NCBI GenBank assembly: GCA_030653985.1
Contig: JAURYJ010000091.1
Location: 1-45,975 of the forward strand
Source: Methylobacter sp.
Lineage (GTDB): Bacteria > Pseudomonadota > Gammaproteobacteria > Methylococcales > Methylomonadaceae
Length of the DNA stretch: 45,975 bases
Direction of reading: 5' to 3'
Part shown: piece by piece, positions 16,895-27,269 of the stretch
Layout: every line of letters begins with the position of its first letter
Position numbering within the stretch: position 1 is the first letter of the stretch
The notes under the pieces: generated by a model
Seen by the model: the letters and a program-made list of their open reading frames with translations, nothing else
The model's database searches: none
Told to the model about the DNA's origin: nothing
Position numbers and translations under genes: made by a program

Positions 16895-17580
16895 CCGGAA
16901 TGCTTGCCAGTGTTAACAGCGTAGAAGAAGCCTTGTTGGTTTTAAGCGCGAATGTCGATATTATCGACCTGAAACAACCGGCTTTAGGCGCATTAGGTGC
17001 GCTGAAAACCGATCTGGTCAAAGCCATTGTTACTGAGATTAACGGTCGCTGTCCTGTTAGCGCCACCGTCGGCGACCTGCCGATGCAGCCTGAGATTGTT
17101 TACCAAGCGGTAACAGCAATGGCCGAAACCGGCGTCGATTATATAAAAATCGGTTTTTTTCCTGGCGGCGACTGGCACGGAACTGTAGAAAAACTCGCTA
17201 CATTTCAACACCGGAACCTGAGAACGATCAACTTAATAGCGGTGTTATTCGCTGATACCCAACCGGATCTTGCCGTCATAGACTCACTAAAAAATGCCGG
17301 ATTCAACGGGGTCATGCTCGACACCATGAACAAATCCAACGGTTCCTTAACTCAGGTCATGGCAAAATCCGACATAGCGCAATTTGTCCGACTGGCAAAA
17401 GACCGGAAAATGCTCTGCGGACTGGCCGGTTCGCTCAGACTGGATGATATAGCCGAACTGATACCCTACCAGCCGGATTATCTTGGTTTTAGAGGCGCAT
17501 TATGTCTGGATCACAACAGAACAGCCCAATTAAACAGTGCGTCAATTAGACAAATAAAACAGGCTATAGATCAACATTAG
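16891..17580 (+). CDS. mfnB: (5-formylfuran-3-yl)methyl phosphate synthase
   Basis: 229 residues. TIM-barrel with the N-terminal motif VDIIDLKQPALGALGA containing the likely Schiff-base lysine Lys28, a second conserved lysine at Lys86 (VDYIKIGFF) and GVMLDTMNKSNGSL. MfnB condenses two glyceraldehyde-3-phosphate molecules to the furan precursor of methanofuran; in bacteria it makes the C1 carrier used with tetrahydromethanopterin for formaldehyde oxidation. It is the last gene of the cluster, overlapping the DUF447 gene by 4 bp. Downstream is an unrelated decayed gene on the opposite strand. Confidence 0.93.
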   Translation: MTGMLASVNSVEEALLVLSANVDIIDLKQPALGALGALKTDLVKAIVTEINGRCPVSATVGDLPMQPEIVYQAVTAMAETGVDYIKIGFFPGGDWHGTVEKLATFQHRNLRTINLIAVLFADTQPDLAVIDSLKNAGFNGVMLDTMNKSNGSLTQVMAKSDIAQFVRLAKDRKMLCGLAGSLRLDDIAELIPYQPDYLGFRGALCLDHNRTAQLNSASIRQIKQAIDQH

Positions 17581-17667
17581 CGACCTGCCAAGATGACTTT
17601 AATCGCTCATTCGCAGACACAGGCCCGACGCATCAATGACAACAAGAGTCAAAAAACTTATGCGTCG

Positions 17668-17888
17668 CTACTTAGTAAAATCAATTGTTGTAATGACTTG
17701 TCTGCCACGCAAACCGGATAAATCAAGCCTCGTTCAAGGGCGGCCGCTTGGGAGCGTAAATCAGGCTCTTTGCCGACATGGTAAGCATGAGTGCCTGCCG
17801 AATCGATCGTGAAACATACTTCCAAATCATGATCTTTGACCAGCTTGGTAAACACGCCTTCCGCCGTAGGGCAGATAGCTAGAGACAA
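17668..17888 (-). pseudogene. Low-molecular-weight protein tyrosine phosphatase remnant
   Basis: The frame reads ...ICPTAEGVFTKLVKDHDLE, then IDSAGTHAYHVGKEPDLRSQ and AALERGL, matching the N-terminal third of LMW-PTP enzymes. The P-loop CxxxxxRSPTAEG is broken: the two codons for Arg-Ser before PTAEG are missing, so the catalytic arginine is lost. After AALERG the homology continues in another frame (DLSGLRGRQVITTIDFTK, to TAG at 17668), showing a frameshift near 17725. The rest of the enzyme, with the catalytic Asp loop, is absent. No plausible start is seen. It is a dead gene. Confidence 0.8.
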
Positions 17889-17905
17889 TCTTATGCGGTT
17901 GGCCC

Positions 17906-18265
17906 TTAAGTTTTATTGCCATTACCTAGCGTCATCAAGATTACCATCAACAAAACAATAACCAGTACCGGCCAAAAATAAGGCGCCATGATAAAAATAC
18001 CGATCAATGCAGCAAATATTACGCCCAGGAACATCAATACGCCGACACCCAAAAACAGCAATACCATCAGCACGCCGGTGACCATCATGATCAACAAAAA
18101 TGTCGGTACGGCGGCAAAGCGAACCAACGGATCTGCAACCGGTTCGCCGTTGATCATAACGCTGAATTGGCCGACGCCGGGATAAAAAACATAGCTCAGA
18201 ACAGCGATGATTATGCCAATTATCAGCACTTTTACGATCAGATTTTTAGAGTGTTTTTGTTGCAT
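17906..18265 (-). CDS. Small membrane protein, unknown function
   Basis: About 119 residues from the second ATG (18265), favoured because GGGGA lies 6 nt before it. The first ATG (18271) is directly on top of that GGGGA. It has an N-terminal TM (VLIIGIIIAVLSYVFYP), a short loop with a MINGEPVADPLVRFAAVP segment, and two further hydrophobic stretches that are almost wholly Leu/Val/Ile/Met/Gly. I do not recognise it. It follows the HdeD-like gene by 21 bp on the same strand, so the two probably form an operon. Confidence 0.65.
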   Translation of the reverse strand: MQQKHSKNLIVKVLIIGIIIAVLSYVFYPGVGQFSVMINGEPVADPLVRFAAVPTFLLIMMVTGVLMVLLFLGVGVLMFLGVIFAALIGIFIMAPYFWPVLVIVLLMVILMTLGNGNKT

Positions 18266-18286
18266 AATCATTCCCCGTGCAAAAGC

Positions 18287-18865
18287 TTATTGCGCTTTAT
18301 GGTGCAGGCTTATTTTGACCAGCGACCAACCCAAAAAAACCATATTAATGCCCAAAAACAAGCCCAGCAGCCACTGCGCCGATTCAGACCAACTGATCCA
18401 GATAATCAGCGCAAAAACCAAAGCCGTAGCGCCACTAAACAGAATAAAACCCCAGTTAGCCAGAGGTCGCATCATCAATGCCACGGAAATTTTGGCCATA
18501 CCTTCCAGCGCAAAAAACAGCGTTATCAACATCGTCAACGTCAGCGCACCGGTAACCGGCTTGGCGATAAACAAAAAACCAACGATAACCTGCAAAATGC
18601 CCATGAATAACCACCAGCCAAAACCGGGCATCTGTTGAAAAACAAAAGCGCGGCTAACATGAACTATTCCGCCGAACAGTAAAATCCAGCCTAAAAATAC
18701 GACTATCGCCACCGTAAAAAACTGCGGCACGACTACCGCGCAAAGCCCAAGAATAATGAAGAAAACACCTTCCGCTAAAAACAGCCGCCAATGTAATTGC
18801 AAATAAGCCAGCATTTGCTGCTGCATATGCTGTAGTTCAATAGTTATATCGTCAATTTTTCTCAT
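18287..18865 (-). CDS. HdeD-family (DUF308) membrane protein
   Basis: 192 residues. After a short amphipathic N-terminus come six TM helices in the HdeD pattern: WRLFLAEGVFFIILGLCAVVVP, FLGWILLFGGIVHVSRAF, GWWLFMGILQVIVGFLFIAKP, FFALEGMAKISVALMMRP, NWGFILFSGATALVFALIIW and GLFLGINMVFLGWSLV. HdeD is an inner-membrane protein connected with acid resistance in E. coli; in other bacteria the role is unknown. The start is firm: AGGAG 6 nt before the ATG. It lies downstream of the giant sensor gene on the same strand, at a 67-bp gap. Confidence 0.88.
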   Translation of the reverse strand: MRKIDDITIELQHMQQQMLAYLQLHWRLFLAEGVFFIILGLCAVVVPQFFTVAIVVFLGWILLFGGIVHVSRAFVFQQMPGFGWWLFMGILQVIVGFLFIAKPVTGALTLTMLITLFFALEGMAKISVALMMRPLANWGFILFSGATALVFALIIWISWSESAQWLLGLFLGINMVFLGWSLVKISLHHKAQ

Positions 18866-18932
18866 GGTTTTTCTCCTGATCTAGTTGAAATAGTTATATC
18901 CGGTTTGCCTGGTTACATTCATAGGCGCGACT

Positions 18933-21900
18933 TTACTGGCCATGTGTAGAACCAAAGAGGTGATAACGGTTCTTGCCCATTTTTTTGGCGGTATACATAG
19001 CTTGGTCAGCATAACGTAATAGTGCGTCCGGGTCGCTATCGTCACCAGGATAAACACTTACCCCGATGCTGGCACCGATGGAAATCGACTGCTGCTGAAA
19101 AACAATAGGCTGCGCGATAGTTTCATGAATTCGTTTCAGGGTGACTATACATTCTTCCTCGTGATTCAATTCAGGTAGCAGAACGATAAACTCATCGCCA
19201 CCCAGGCGGGCGACGGTGTCACCTTCACGCAGAGTGCTACCAATGCGCCGGGCAATTTCAATCAATACATGGTCTCCGGCTTGATGCCCGAACGTATCGT
19301 TAATGGGCTTGAAACCATCAAGATCCATATAACAAACGGCCAACGTTTTTTGCTCTCGTTTGGTCTGGGCGATTGCCTGTTTCATCCGATCTGCCAGCAG
19401 CACCCGGTTGGGAATGCCGGTCAAAGCATCATAATGGGCAATGCGCTTCAGTTCCTTTTTGTGTTGCTTGATCAACATATGGTTGTGTACCCGCAGTAAG
19501 GTAATGACTGGACTTATAGGCTTACTGATGTAATCCACCGCACCCAATTGCAGGCCATGGATTTCGGATTCCTGGTCAAAGGCGGCCGTCACAAAAATCA
19601 CCGGAATACTGAGAGTAAGCGGATTTTCTTGCAATTTTTGGCAGACTTGGTAACCATCCATCTCCGGCATTCTGACATCCAGCAGAACCAGATCGAGATC
19701 ACGTGAACGCTCTGCTATATCCAATGCTCTCTGACCATTGCTCGCCACTTTAACTTGGTAGTCCTGATTGAGCAGTAAAGCCAGTACTTCCAGATTAACG
19801 CGCGTATCATCGACAATCAGGATGGTGGGACGATGGTCTTGATTCGATGTTTCAGTTTCTTCATTTAAGAAGCCTCTGAGTGCGTTCAGGATAGCTTTGG
19901 CCTTAGGATAATCGGTGTCAATAATGCATTGGGTCAGACGACTGTATTCTGCCTGTTGATCATCCGGGGAAAACCTGTTGAGCTGAGTCAGCAATGCGTC
20001 GTTGATAAAGGCGTCGTTGGCAAGCAGAACGTCCAATTCGGCGATGAGTTGCCGATGAGTCGGCGCATCTCCTGGCAAAGGCGCCACCGATAATGCTTGA
20101 ACAGGGCTCTGAACCAAACTGGACTCAGCATCGCTGTTGTGCAAAGCGGAAAGCGTAGCAATACCTTGAGCATCGACTGGCTTGACCCAGCGTGCCAATG
20201 TTTGAAAAAACTGATCCCAGTCAACCGGTTTGCTAATATGATCGTTCATACCACTGGCAAGACATTGTTCTCGATCTTGATCCATCACGTTGCCGGTCAT
20301 AGCGATAATCGGCAGATCAGTAAAGCGCGGATCGGCACGAATGATACGGCTGGCTTCAAAGCCGTCCATCATCGGCATCTGGCAGTCCATTAGCACAGCT
20401 GCGTAGTCGTTTTTGCCAATCATCGCAATGGCTTCGGCACCGTTGCTGGCGAGATCGACCCGAATACCTTCGTAACCCAGTATATCGGGGATCATTTCAC
20501 TGACAGTGACATCATCATCGACGAACAGCACATACGCATTTTTCAGTGTCGGATACTTGTCTGGCGCGCCAGCCTGTAGAGGTAATGGATCGGGCTTACT
20601 CTCGATCTGCACACCCAGGGTGACAGTAAAATAAAAGGTACTGCCAAACCCCAAACGACTGTCGATGTTGATAGTGCCGCCCATGGCTTCGACTAAATCC
20701 TTGCTGATACTCAGCCCCAGTCCGGTACCGCCGTATTGGCGAGTGGTCGAGTCATCGGCTTGATTGAAAGCGCTGAACAGCTTGCTTTGTTGCTCTTCAC
20801 TCAAGCCGATGCCGGTATCGATGACACTAAAGCACAAACTGACCTCTTGAGCATCAGCAGCTTGCAACTGCACGTGTAACGACACGCTCCCCTGCTCGGT
20901 AAACTTGATGGCGTTGCCCAGCAGATTGAGCAACACCTGCCCCAGCCGTAACGGATCGCCGATCAAAGTGGACGGCACATTGGGATCGAGCTCAAAATTC
21001 AGTGTCAAAGACTTATCTGCCAGCATCGGCGAGGTGACATCAGCCAGATACTGCATGACCGTGTCAAAACTGAATTCGGTGCGTTCCAGCTTAAGTTTAC
21101 CGGCTTCAAGCTTGGAAAAGTCCAGGATATCGTTAAGGATGCCCAGCAACCATTTAGACGAGGTATTGATTTTATTCAAATAGTTACGCTGATTAGTCGT
21201 TAAGTCGGTTTGCAAGGTCGCATAGATCATGCCCATGATAGCGTTCATCGGCGTACGAATTTCATGGCTCATGTTGGCCAAAAATGCGCTTTTGATTTCC
21301 ACCGCAGCCAGCGCCTGCTGGGTCATGCTTTGCAGTTCTTCGGTACGTTGGGCAACCTGATTTTCAAGACGGGCCTGAATCAGACGAAGTTGGCAGATAC
21401 GCCAAAAATAAACCACGATCAACAGACTCAATACCGTGCCGATCACAATGGCGCGAAACCACAAGGTTTGCCAATACGGGGGAATAATCGTAATGGGCAG
21501 ACTGACCCCCGTTTCATTCCAGATTCCATTGTTATTGCTGGCTTTAACGCGAAATACATAGTGCCCTGGATCCAGATTGGTGTAAGTCGCCAGGCGCTTG
21601 CTGCTATCGGTTACCACCCAATCCCGGTCAAAACCTTCCAGCTGGTAAGCATACTGATTACGCTGAGGGTCGGCAAAATGTAGCGCGGAAAAATGCAGGG
21701 AAAATACCGAGGCATACCACGATAACCTTAATGCCCTAGGTTCGGTGATACTGCCTTCCAGCTTAACGGCGTCAGCCTCAAAGCCATCAGTCAGCGAACG
21801 GTTAAAAACGTGGATATCGGTTATGGCTACAGGCGGCGCAATTTGATTGCTCTGAATATGTTCGGGACTAACAATGATCAGGCCATTCACATTATTAAAA

Positions 21901-23906
21901 TACAGCGATCCGTCAGCGTCGATTAAGGTGGTTTGATTGTCCCTGTCAGTAGGATAATAGCCTTCGGCAAGATGATATCCGCTAAATTGTTGTGTTATCG
22001 GATCAAACTGCTCCAGTTTTCCTGGGGTATTGAACCAAATTTTTCCTGCTCTATCGATATTGATCGCTTTTATATTTTCTACGTCCAGAGCAGTGGAATT
22101 GTGGTAACGGCGAAAACTGATGCTGCCGTCTGCCGCCACCAGTCCTTGGTTAAGGCCGCTAGCTGTCGCCAGCCATACCGAGCCCTGCGGGTCTTCTTTT
22201 ATATCGGCTATAGAATTACTGCTTAAACTAGCCGGGTCATCGGGATTGAACCGGTAATAGTGGAATTTACCGGTGGCCGGATCAAGTACGCCTAGTCCGC
22301 CACCTGATATGGTGCCACCGCTCACCCATATTTTATTGCTCCGATCAAGCACAATAATACTGACGGAATTGTTAGCAAGGCTGTGCGGGTCAAGCGGATC
22401 ATGCTGGAACTTTCTCAGGACACCAGCTTTCTGGTCATATTCAATCAAGCCGCAGCCGGTACCTAACCATAGGGTGCGGTCATCGCCGGGGACAATGGTA
22501 TTAATGTAATTACAAGCCGCATCACCCAGAGATAGTGTCTGAAAATGCGACTGTCGAGAGTCATAACGCAATAAACCGTTGTTGGTACCTATCCACAGCG
22601 ACCCTTTAGGCTGTTGGTATAAACTGTAAATCATGTGATTGAGAAATTCATTTTTTTGATGATGATGGCTACCCAGGTTGTTGACAATCCGCCGATTTTT
22701 GAGGTCAACAAGCAGCAATGAAGACCGACTGCCTAGCCATAATTGACCTGATTCAGTAGCTGCCAACGTTTGCACAGTGTTCTCTGTATTTTCGCTTCCA
22801 CCTTGCAAGGCGCTGGGTATCAGGTGCTCGAATCCCTTCAGGGATAAATCGACACGGCTGATTCCCTTTAACGTGCCGATGACCAATGCCCCGGAGCGAT
22901 CCATTAACAATGATAAAACGTGATTGCTGGCAAGACTGTAGGGGTCGTTGCGTTGCTGCTGATAGTGAGCAAATTGTTGCAAGGTCTCATCCCAACGCAA
23001 TAAGCCGACAGTAGTCGCTGCCCAGATAACGCCCGAGCTGTCTTCGACAAACTGGTGAACCCTAAAATTTCCCGAAATCCCAGGTGTCGGCAACGGTTTT
23101 TTCTGTATCCACGGCTGACCCGGTTGCCAAACAAAAACGTCGGCCTCAGATCCGAGCCACAAGCGGTGCCGACTATCCACCAGCAAAGCCCTGATGTTTT
23201 TGCTTTGGGGAGTCTTGTCAGCGGTGTTGATGTGATAATGCTGAAATTGGGTACTGCCCTCCGGCAAATAATCGATGCCTTCCGGCCAGGTCGCAAGCCA
23301 TAAACCCCCTTGCCGATCAAGCGCCAGGTTATCGACATTATCGTTAGCCAGACTATCGGTCTGCGCCGGATCATGTCGATAAATACGAAACTTCTCCGTA
23401 TCAGGATCAAAATGCTGCAGGCCCTGCCGCGTCGCTAGCCATAGGCCGCTTTTGCCATCCGCAACGATTTGGCGAATTTGCCGGTTTTCTTGGGCACCGC
23501 CCTGTTCAGGGGACGGCCGGTAAGCCTTAAAACTATTGGTTTTGGCTTCAAAAAGCGCCAGGCCGGCATTGGTGCCAATCCATAAGCGCTTTTGCTGATC
23601 CTCAAACACCGTGTTCACATGATCATCAGGCAAACTGCCTGGCAGCTTGGACTGATGGTGGAAATGCCGGGATTGATAACCGTCGTAACGGGACAGACCC
23701 TCGTTGGTAGCCAGCCAGATAAATCCCTGATGATCCTGAATCATATCGAATACTGGACTAGAGCCTTCAATATTGAGATGAACAAAATCCAACGCAGGCG
23801 CGGCATAAGCGCGTGAAATCACTAATGCCAAGCCAATAAACAGCACCCAAAATAATTGACCGGTTATTTTAAGCGTTCTTAGCACCCGCGTTACAAAGGG
23901 CATCAT
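18933..23906 (-). CDS. Giant hybrid sensor: propellers, kinase, two receivers, GGDEF
   Basis: 1657 residues from ATG 23906; an upstream frame to 24299 lies wholly inside the receptor gene and is rejected. Signal or anchor helix 10-36. About 14 propeller blades ([37 protein letters not shown] and similar) fill 60-680, enough for two seven-bladed propellers. A Y_Y_Y domain (740-815) and TM (818-838) follow. HisKA His881 ([11 protein letters not shown]), ATPase about 985-1100, REC1 with Asp1174, an unnamed module 1285-1345, REC2 with Asp1410 and a GGDEF domain 1490-1652. GGDEF is intact (1569-1573) with an I-site RxxD at 1560-1563, so diguanylate cyclase activity is expected. It starts 7 bp after the TonB receptor stop, so sensing probably concerns the receptor's ligand. 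Confidence 0.9.
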   Translation of the reverse strand: MMPFVTRVLRTLKITGQLFWVLFIGLALVISRAYAAPALDFVHLNIEGSSPVFDMIQDHQGFIWLATNEGLSRYDGYQSRHFHHQSKLPGSLPDDHVNTVFEDQQKRLWIGTNAGLALFEAKTNSFKAYRPSPEQGGAQENRQIRQIVADGKSGLWLATRQGLQHFDPDTEKFRIYRHDPAQTDSLANDNVDNLALDRQGGLWLATWPEGIDYLPEGSTQFQHYHINTADKTPQSKNIRALLVDSRHRLWLGSEADVFVWQPGQPWIQKKPLPTPGISGNFRVHQFVEDSSGVIWAATTVGLLRWDETLQQFAHYQQQRNDPYSLASNHVLSLLMDRSGALVIGTLKGISRVDLSLKGFEHLIPSALQGGSENTENTVQTLAATESGQLWLGSRSSLLLVDLKNRRIVNNLGSHHHQKNEFLNHMIYSLYQQPKGSLWIGTNNGLLRYDSRQSHFQTLSLGDAACNYINTIVPGDDRTLWLGTGCGLIEYDQKAGVLRKFQHDPLDPHSLANNSVSIIVLDRSNKIWVSGGTISGGGLGVLDPATGKFHYYRFNPDDPASLSSNSIADIKEDPQGSVWLATASGLNQGLVAADGSISFRRYHNSTALDVENIKAINIDRAGKIWFNTPGKLEQFDPITQQFSGYHLAEGYYPTDRDNQTTLIDADGSLYFNNVNGLIIVSPEHIQSNQIAPPVAITDIHVFNRSLTDGFEADAVKLEGSITEPRALRLSWYASVFSLHFSALHFADPQRNQYAYQLEGFDRDWVVTDSSKRLATYTNLDPGHYVFRVKASNNNGIWNETGVSLPITIIPPYWQTLWFRAIVIGTVLSLLIVVYFWRICQLRLIQARLENQVAQRTEELQSMTQQALAAVEIKSAFLANMSHEIRTPMNAIMGMIYATLQTDLTTNQRNYLNKINTSSKWLLGILNDILDFSKLEAGKLKLERTEFSFDTVMQYLADVTSPMLADKSLTLNFELDPNVPSTLIGDPLRLGQVLLNLLGNAIKFTEQGSVSLHVQLQAADAQEVSLCFSVIDTGIGLSEEQQSKLFSAFNQADDSTTRQYGGTGLGLSISKDLVEAMGGTINIDSRLGFGSTFYFTVTLGVQIESKPDPLPLQAGAPDKYPTLKNAYVLFVDDDVTVSEMIPDILGYEGIRVDLASNGAEAIAMIGKNDYAAVLMDCQMPMMDGFEASRIIRADPRFTDLPIIAMTGNVMDQDREQCLASGMNDHISKPVDWDQFFQTLARWVKPVDAQGIATLSALHNSDAESSLVQSPVQALSVAPLPGDAPTHRQLIAELDVLLANDAFINDALLTQLNRFSPDDQQAEYSRLTQCIIDTDYPKAKAILNALRGFLNEETETSNQDHRPTILIVDDTRVNLEVLALLLNQDYQVKVASNGQRALDIAERSRDLDLVLLDVRMPEMDGYQVCQKLQENPLTLSIPVIFVTAAFDQESEIHGLQLGAVDYISKPISPVITLLRVHNHMLIKQHKKELKRIAHYDALTGIPNRVLLADRMKQAIAQTKREQKTLAVCYMDLDGFKPINDTFGHQAGDHVLIEIARRIGSTLREGDTVARLGGDEFIVLLPELNHEEECIVTLKRIHETIAQPIVFQQQSISIGASIGVSVYPGDDSDPDALLRYADQAMYTAKKMGKNRYHLFGSTHGQ

Positions 23907-23913
23907 AAATAAC

Positions 23914-26217
23914 TTAAAAATCAGTAGACAGCATAACGCTAAAGCTGCGTGGCGCACCGACATAGTAATTCGGCGCCCTGCCATCCGTACCCAAGGCCCG
24001 AGAGGTAAAGCCGCTGCCGCTACCGGCATTAAGATTGAGGTAGTCCTGATTAAGCAGGTTGTATACGTTGAGGCGTACGCTCGGATCCTTGAACCAACCG
24101 GTCGAAGGCAAGCGATAGCCGGCGTCAAAACTGACCAGTGTATAGCCCTTGATCGACTCATCATTGACCAGTGTCGCATAGCGCTGGCCGGTATATTTGG
24201 CCGACAAATTAGCCGACCACGGCCCATCCTGATATTGCAATGCCGCACCCGACATCCAGTTGGGCACGTCGGGAAACGCCTTGCCCGCAGTCGCTTCAAC
24301 GGTATTGGCAGCCGTTTGCAGATTTTGTCCGATGCGGCTGTGGGTATAGGTCAAAGAAGCGTATACGCTCCAGCTCGGCAAAAAACGGTAAGCGGATTCC
24401 AATTCGACGCCTTTGGTGATGGAATCGCCGACATTGTAATTCGTGCTGATATTGTTGGCGGGATCAAAGGCCGAGGCAATGCGATGGCGGTAATCGATAT
24501 AAAACACGGTGCCGGAAAATAACAGATCTTTGCCGGTATAGCGATAGCCTAAGTCCCAATTGGTTGATACTTCCTCAGCAACATTGACCGGTCTTAGCCT
24601 ACTGCCGTTTATCAAACCATAAAACACCGAGTCGGGCGGTGCCTTAAAGTTTTCGGCGCGGCTGACAAACACTTGTTGGGCCTCGGTGAACTGGTAACGA
24701 ATACCGACGCTGGGCAGCGGTCTGGCGTAAGTTGCCTTGATGCTGTAATCGGTAGCGCCGCCTTCACTGGCGAAATTGGTAAAATCACGCTGAATTTGAG
24801 TGTAGCGCAATCCCAGCGACAGCATGAGTTTGTCTTCCAGAAAACGGATGTCATCCTGGCCGAAAAACGATTGCGAGGTGTTGAGCGTCAGAAAGTCGCG
24901 GCCCTGATAAGGCGTGCCATCCTGGCGTAACAGGAAGACAGAGGTGTTATTCAGCCACGGATCGGCGCTATTGCCTGCATTGTCGAATGGCACCGCCGGT
25001 TGCGTACGACGGTGGTGCGCATATTCGAACCAGTAACCGACCATTACATGATGATTCGCTATTTGACTGCGCAAGCGCGTGGTGACACCGGGGCGCTGGG
25101 TTTCTGTCAGTCCGGCACTGTAGACCATCACGGTGTCGAGTGTATCGCCATCCTGATTGATGTCGCGGATACCGCCGCCCAGTTTATTGGCAGCGTTGCT
25201 TTCTGCCAGCGTTCTCAGTTGATTGCCGCCGGTGCCGTAACCGTAGCTGTAATAAGGATCGACATCCCAGTGCAGGTTTGGCAGCAATTGGAAGCGGCCT
25301 TTCAGCGTGGCTAAGTAATTGCGATAGGGATTAAGGTTAAGATTGTAATACAGATCGGAAGGTGCTTTTTCGACTTGTGCGCTGCCATTAACTCCGGCCA
25401 GATGTTGCGGGGCGACCCCGCCAAAATCCGCATCGCGGCCCAAGGTTTGAATTTCTTGACGGGTCAAGGTGCGCAGGTTGTGATTGAGCATCTCGTTATA
25501 CAACAAGCCGCCGGTAATGCTGCTGCCGGGTGCCAAGTTGAATACCCCTTTAAAATCCAGATGTTCGCGGTCGGCACCGCCATAGCCTTTCCACTTTTCG
25601 GCCTCGGCTTTGGATACAGAAATAAAAGCCTTAAAACGATTGTCGCCCAGATAGCCGCTATCGGCACGCAGAAAGGTCTTGTAGGCATTATAGGCGCCGT
25701 AACTTTGTTGCACACGAAAGCGTGAATGATCGGTGGGGTTGGATGTGGTCATTCCTATGGAACCGCCGGTAGCGCCAACCATAGGGGCATCCATTGTACT
25801 TGAACCCTGAATAACTGAAATTTCCTCCAGGTTTTCAAGATCGACCAGTTCGGACGGATAGACGGCAAAATTACCGGCATCGTTGATGGGCACGCCGTCA
25901 ATACTGACACCAATTTGATCGCTGTTAAAACCGCGCATGCGTAAACCGCCGCCAAATAAACCGGTGGCATCGTAGCTATAGGTGTTGACTCCCGGCAGCA
26001 TATCCATGGCCTGATAGGCATTATTCAGGGTATTTTTTTGCTCAATCGCAGCTCGGGAGATTACACTGCGCGCTTGCGGCAGATCTTGCGGAGTCATCAG
26101 GCCATTACCGGGAGGCGACGCGTCTTCGACGACCATAGGTTCCAGCGTTATGCTGCTATCTGCCTGCGCCGTCACCCCAGTCAAAGCGGTTACTATAAAA
26201 ACAATTTTTTTAACCAC
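23914..26217 (-). CDS. TonB-dependent outer-membrane receptor
   Basis: 767 residues from GTG at 26217, with AAAGG about 8 nt upstream. Signal peptide, then a TonB-box-like ITLEPMVVE near the mature N-terminus, a plug domain (VISRAAIEQKNTLNNAYQAM, RMRGFNSDQIGVSIDGVP, VIQGSSTMDAPMVGATGGSI) and a 22-strand-type barrel ending in FSVMLSTDF with terminal Phe. It imports a scarce ligand across the outer membrane using TonB energy. The ligand cannot be told from sequence; in methanotrophs such receptors take up siderophores, copper-methanobactin or lanthanide chelates. It is followed directly by the giant sensor gene, so ligand uptake and sensing are probably linked. Three 9-bp tandem repeats lie just upstream. 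Confidence 0.9.
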   Translation of the reverse strand: MVKKIVFIVTALTGVTAQADSSITLEPMVVEDASPPGNGLMTPQDLPQARSVISRAAIEQKNTLNNAYQAMDMLPGVNTYSYDATGLFGGGLRMRGFNSDQIGVSIDGVPINDAGNFAVYPSELVDLENLEEISVIQGSSTMDAPMVGATGGSIGMTTSNPTDHSRFRVQQSYGAYNAYKTFLRADSGYLGDNRFKAFISVSKAEAEKWKGYGGADREHLDFKGVFNLAPGSSITGGLLYNEMLNHNLRTLTRQEIQTLGRDADFGGVAPQHLAGVNGSAQVEKAPSDLYYNLNLNPYRNYLATLKGRFQLLPNLHWDVDPYYSYGYGTGGNQLRTLAESNAANKLGGGIRDINQDGDTLDTVMVYSAGLTETQRPGVTTRLRSQIANHHVMVGYWFEYAHHRRTQPAVPFDNAGNSADPWLNNTSVFLLRQDGTPYQGRDFLTLNTSQSFFGQDDIRFLEDKLMLSLGLRYTQIQRDFTNFASEGGATDYSIKATYARPLPSVGIRYQFTEAQQVFVSRAENFKAPPDSVFYGLINGSRLRPVNVAEEVSTNWDLGYRYTGKDLLFSGTVFYIDYRHRIASAFDPANNISTNYNVGDSITKGVELESAYRFLPSWSVYASLTYTHSRIGQNLQTAANTVEATAGKAFPDVPNWMSGAALQYQDGPWSANLSAKYTGQRYATLVNDESIKGYTLVSFDAGYRLPSTGWFKDPSVRLNVYNLLNQDYLNLNAGSGSGFTSRALGTDGRAPNYYVGAPRSFSVMLSTDF

Positions 26218-26250
26218 TTTTGAAACCTTTCCTTAGTGAATAAATTCAGC

Positions 26251-26277
26251 TTCAAAAGCTTCAAAAGCTTCAAAAGA
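26251..26277. repeat. Three tandem 9-bp repeats upstream of TonB receptor
   Basis: TTCAAAAGC at 26251-26259 and 26260-26268, then TTCAAAAGA at 26269-26277. They sit 34 bp upstream of the receptor GTG, in the region expected for its promoter or leader. A run like this can gain or lose units by slippage. Confidence 0.6.
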
Positions 26278-26397
26278 AGTATCGCATCAAAACCACATAA
26301 AAAGCGCTATTCATTAATAATAAACTTAATAATTTCTCTACGAAAAATGGGCCTGACAAATAGGGATGCGCTAATACTAAGCCTACTTCTCCACTGT

Positions 26398-26520
26398 TAT
26401 TAAGTTAAGTGCTTGGCGTTACGTGGGCGCGAATTTATTCGCGCATTTAGCAGTCACTGCGCGAATAAATTCGCGCCCACAATGTTCAGTCACCACTTTT
26501 TTTTCAGCCTAATTTAATGG
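26398..26520. mobile_element. MITE-like palindromic element, copy 1
   Basis: Nested inverted repeat: outer 23-bp arms 26423-26445 and 26458-26480, each containing the palindrome GCGCGAATTTATTCGCGC. Flanks carry TTAAGTTA on the left and a TTTTCAGCCTAATTTAATGG end (26501-26520). The second copy, at 45883-45975 in inverted orientation, shares flanks beyond the hairpin (a GACTGAAC block and TTAAGTTAGACTGAAAA), so the unit is longer than the palindrome. No open frame lies inside. It looks like a non-autonomous repeat in a methanotroph extragenic family. Confidence 0.65.
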
Positions 26521-26594
26521 CCGTGATCCTACTCTCTCGAAGGAAAACTTTTTCTTTGATAAAAAACGGCTCCTTGCACTTCAAGCAAAAACGA

Positions 26595-27263
26595 TTAAAA
26601 ATTATTTGCCTTTGCCCTCGCTGCCTTTGCTCCGGAAAAATCCTGTTGTATTTCTCTGGCATGCGCGATCAATAACCAGCAGTGTTTTTTCAAGGTCGTA
26701 TCGGTAGCCGCTAATAACGCGGATTTTTTTGCCAGATCTTCTGCCAAATTAGGCTTTGATTGTTTTAGCCTTAATAAGGCCAATTTATAAAACAAAGTCG
26801 CATTTCTTGGCTCGATTCTGATGGCTCTTTCTATGGAGGTAGCCGCCGAATCAAGATCACCGGCATTGCTGTTTTGATTAGCGGCTGAAACTAAAGCCGT
26901 GACTACGGGCGACAACCGAACTGTGGCCTCTATGGGTTGAAACGGCGTTAATTCCGAAGGAGGCGGTGGCGTCGGCGCTGAGGGTTCCAGTGCGTCTAAA
27001 GTAACGGGGTCGGAAGAGGCGGGCTCTGAAGGGAAAAAGGGTTCGGGCTTTACATCCGAAAAGTCTTTAATCGGCTGTGTTTTAACCGTTTCTTTAGCTT
27101 CAGCACTAGGCGGCTTGGTTTGTTTTTGTGCACTGCCTTTGGGCCTTTGACCCTTCGGTTGACCGCCATACACGGGAGCCGGTGGCTGAGAACTATACAG
27201 TCCAGCGCAACCGGCAACAAAAGAGGGCAATGTGCAAATGATAACGATGCGTTTAAGTAACAT
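26595..27263 (-). CDS. TPR-type lipoprotein
   Basis: 222 residues. Lipobox LPSFVAGC gives a lipid-attached Cys19. A disordered Pro/Lys/Ser-rich linker (about 25-110) leads to a helical region with TPR-like repeats (NQNSNAGDLDSAATSIERAI, EPRNATLFYKLALLRLKQ, LIAHAREIQQDFSGAKAA). Probably an envelope scaffold, site unknown. It begins 6 bp after the stop of the upstream CheZ-like gene on the same strand, so they form an operon. No family is clear beyond TPR. Confidence 0.8.
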   Translation of the reverse strand: MLLKRIVIICTLPSFVAGCAGLYSSQPPAPVYGGQPKGQRPKGSAQKQTKPPSAEAKETVKTQPIKDFSDVKPEPFFPSEPASSDPVTLDALEPSAPTPPPPSELTPFQPIEATVRLSPVVTALVSAANQNSNAGDLDSAATSIERAIRIEPRNATLFYKLALLRLKQSKPNLAEDLAKKSALLAATDTTLKKHCWLLIAHAREIQQDFSGAKAARAKANNF

Positions 27264-27269
27264 TATTGA

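Noticed and set aside
23907..24299. N-terminal extension of the giant sensor
   Set aside because: It lies inside the TonB receptor gene in another frame and has no receptor- or sensor-like motif. The ATG at 23906 is followed by a clear signal or anchor helix.
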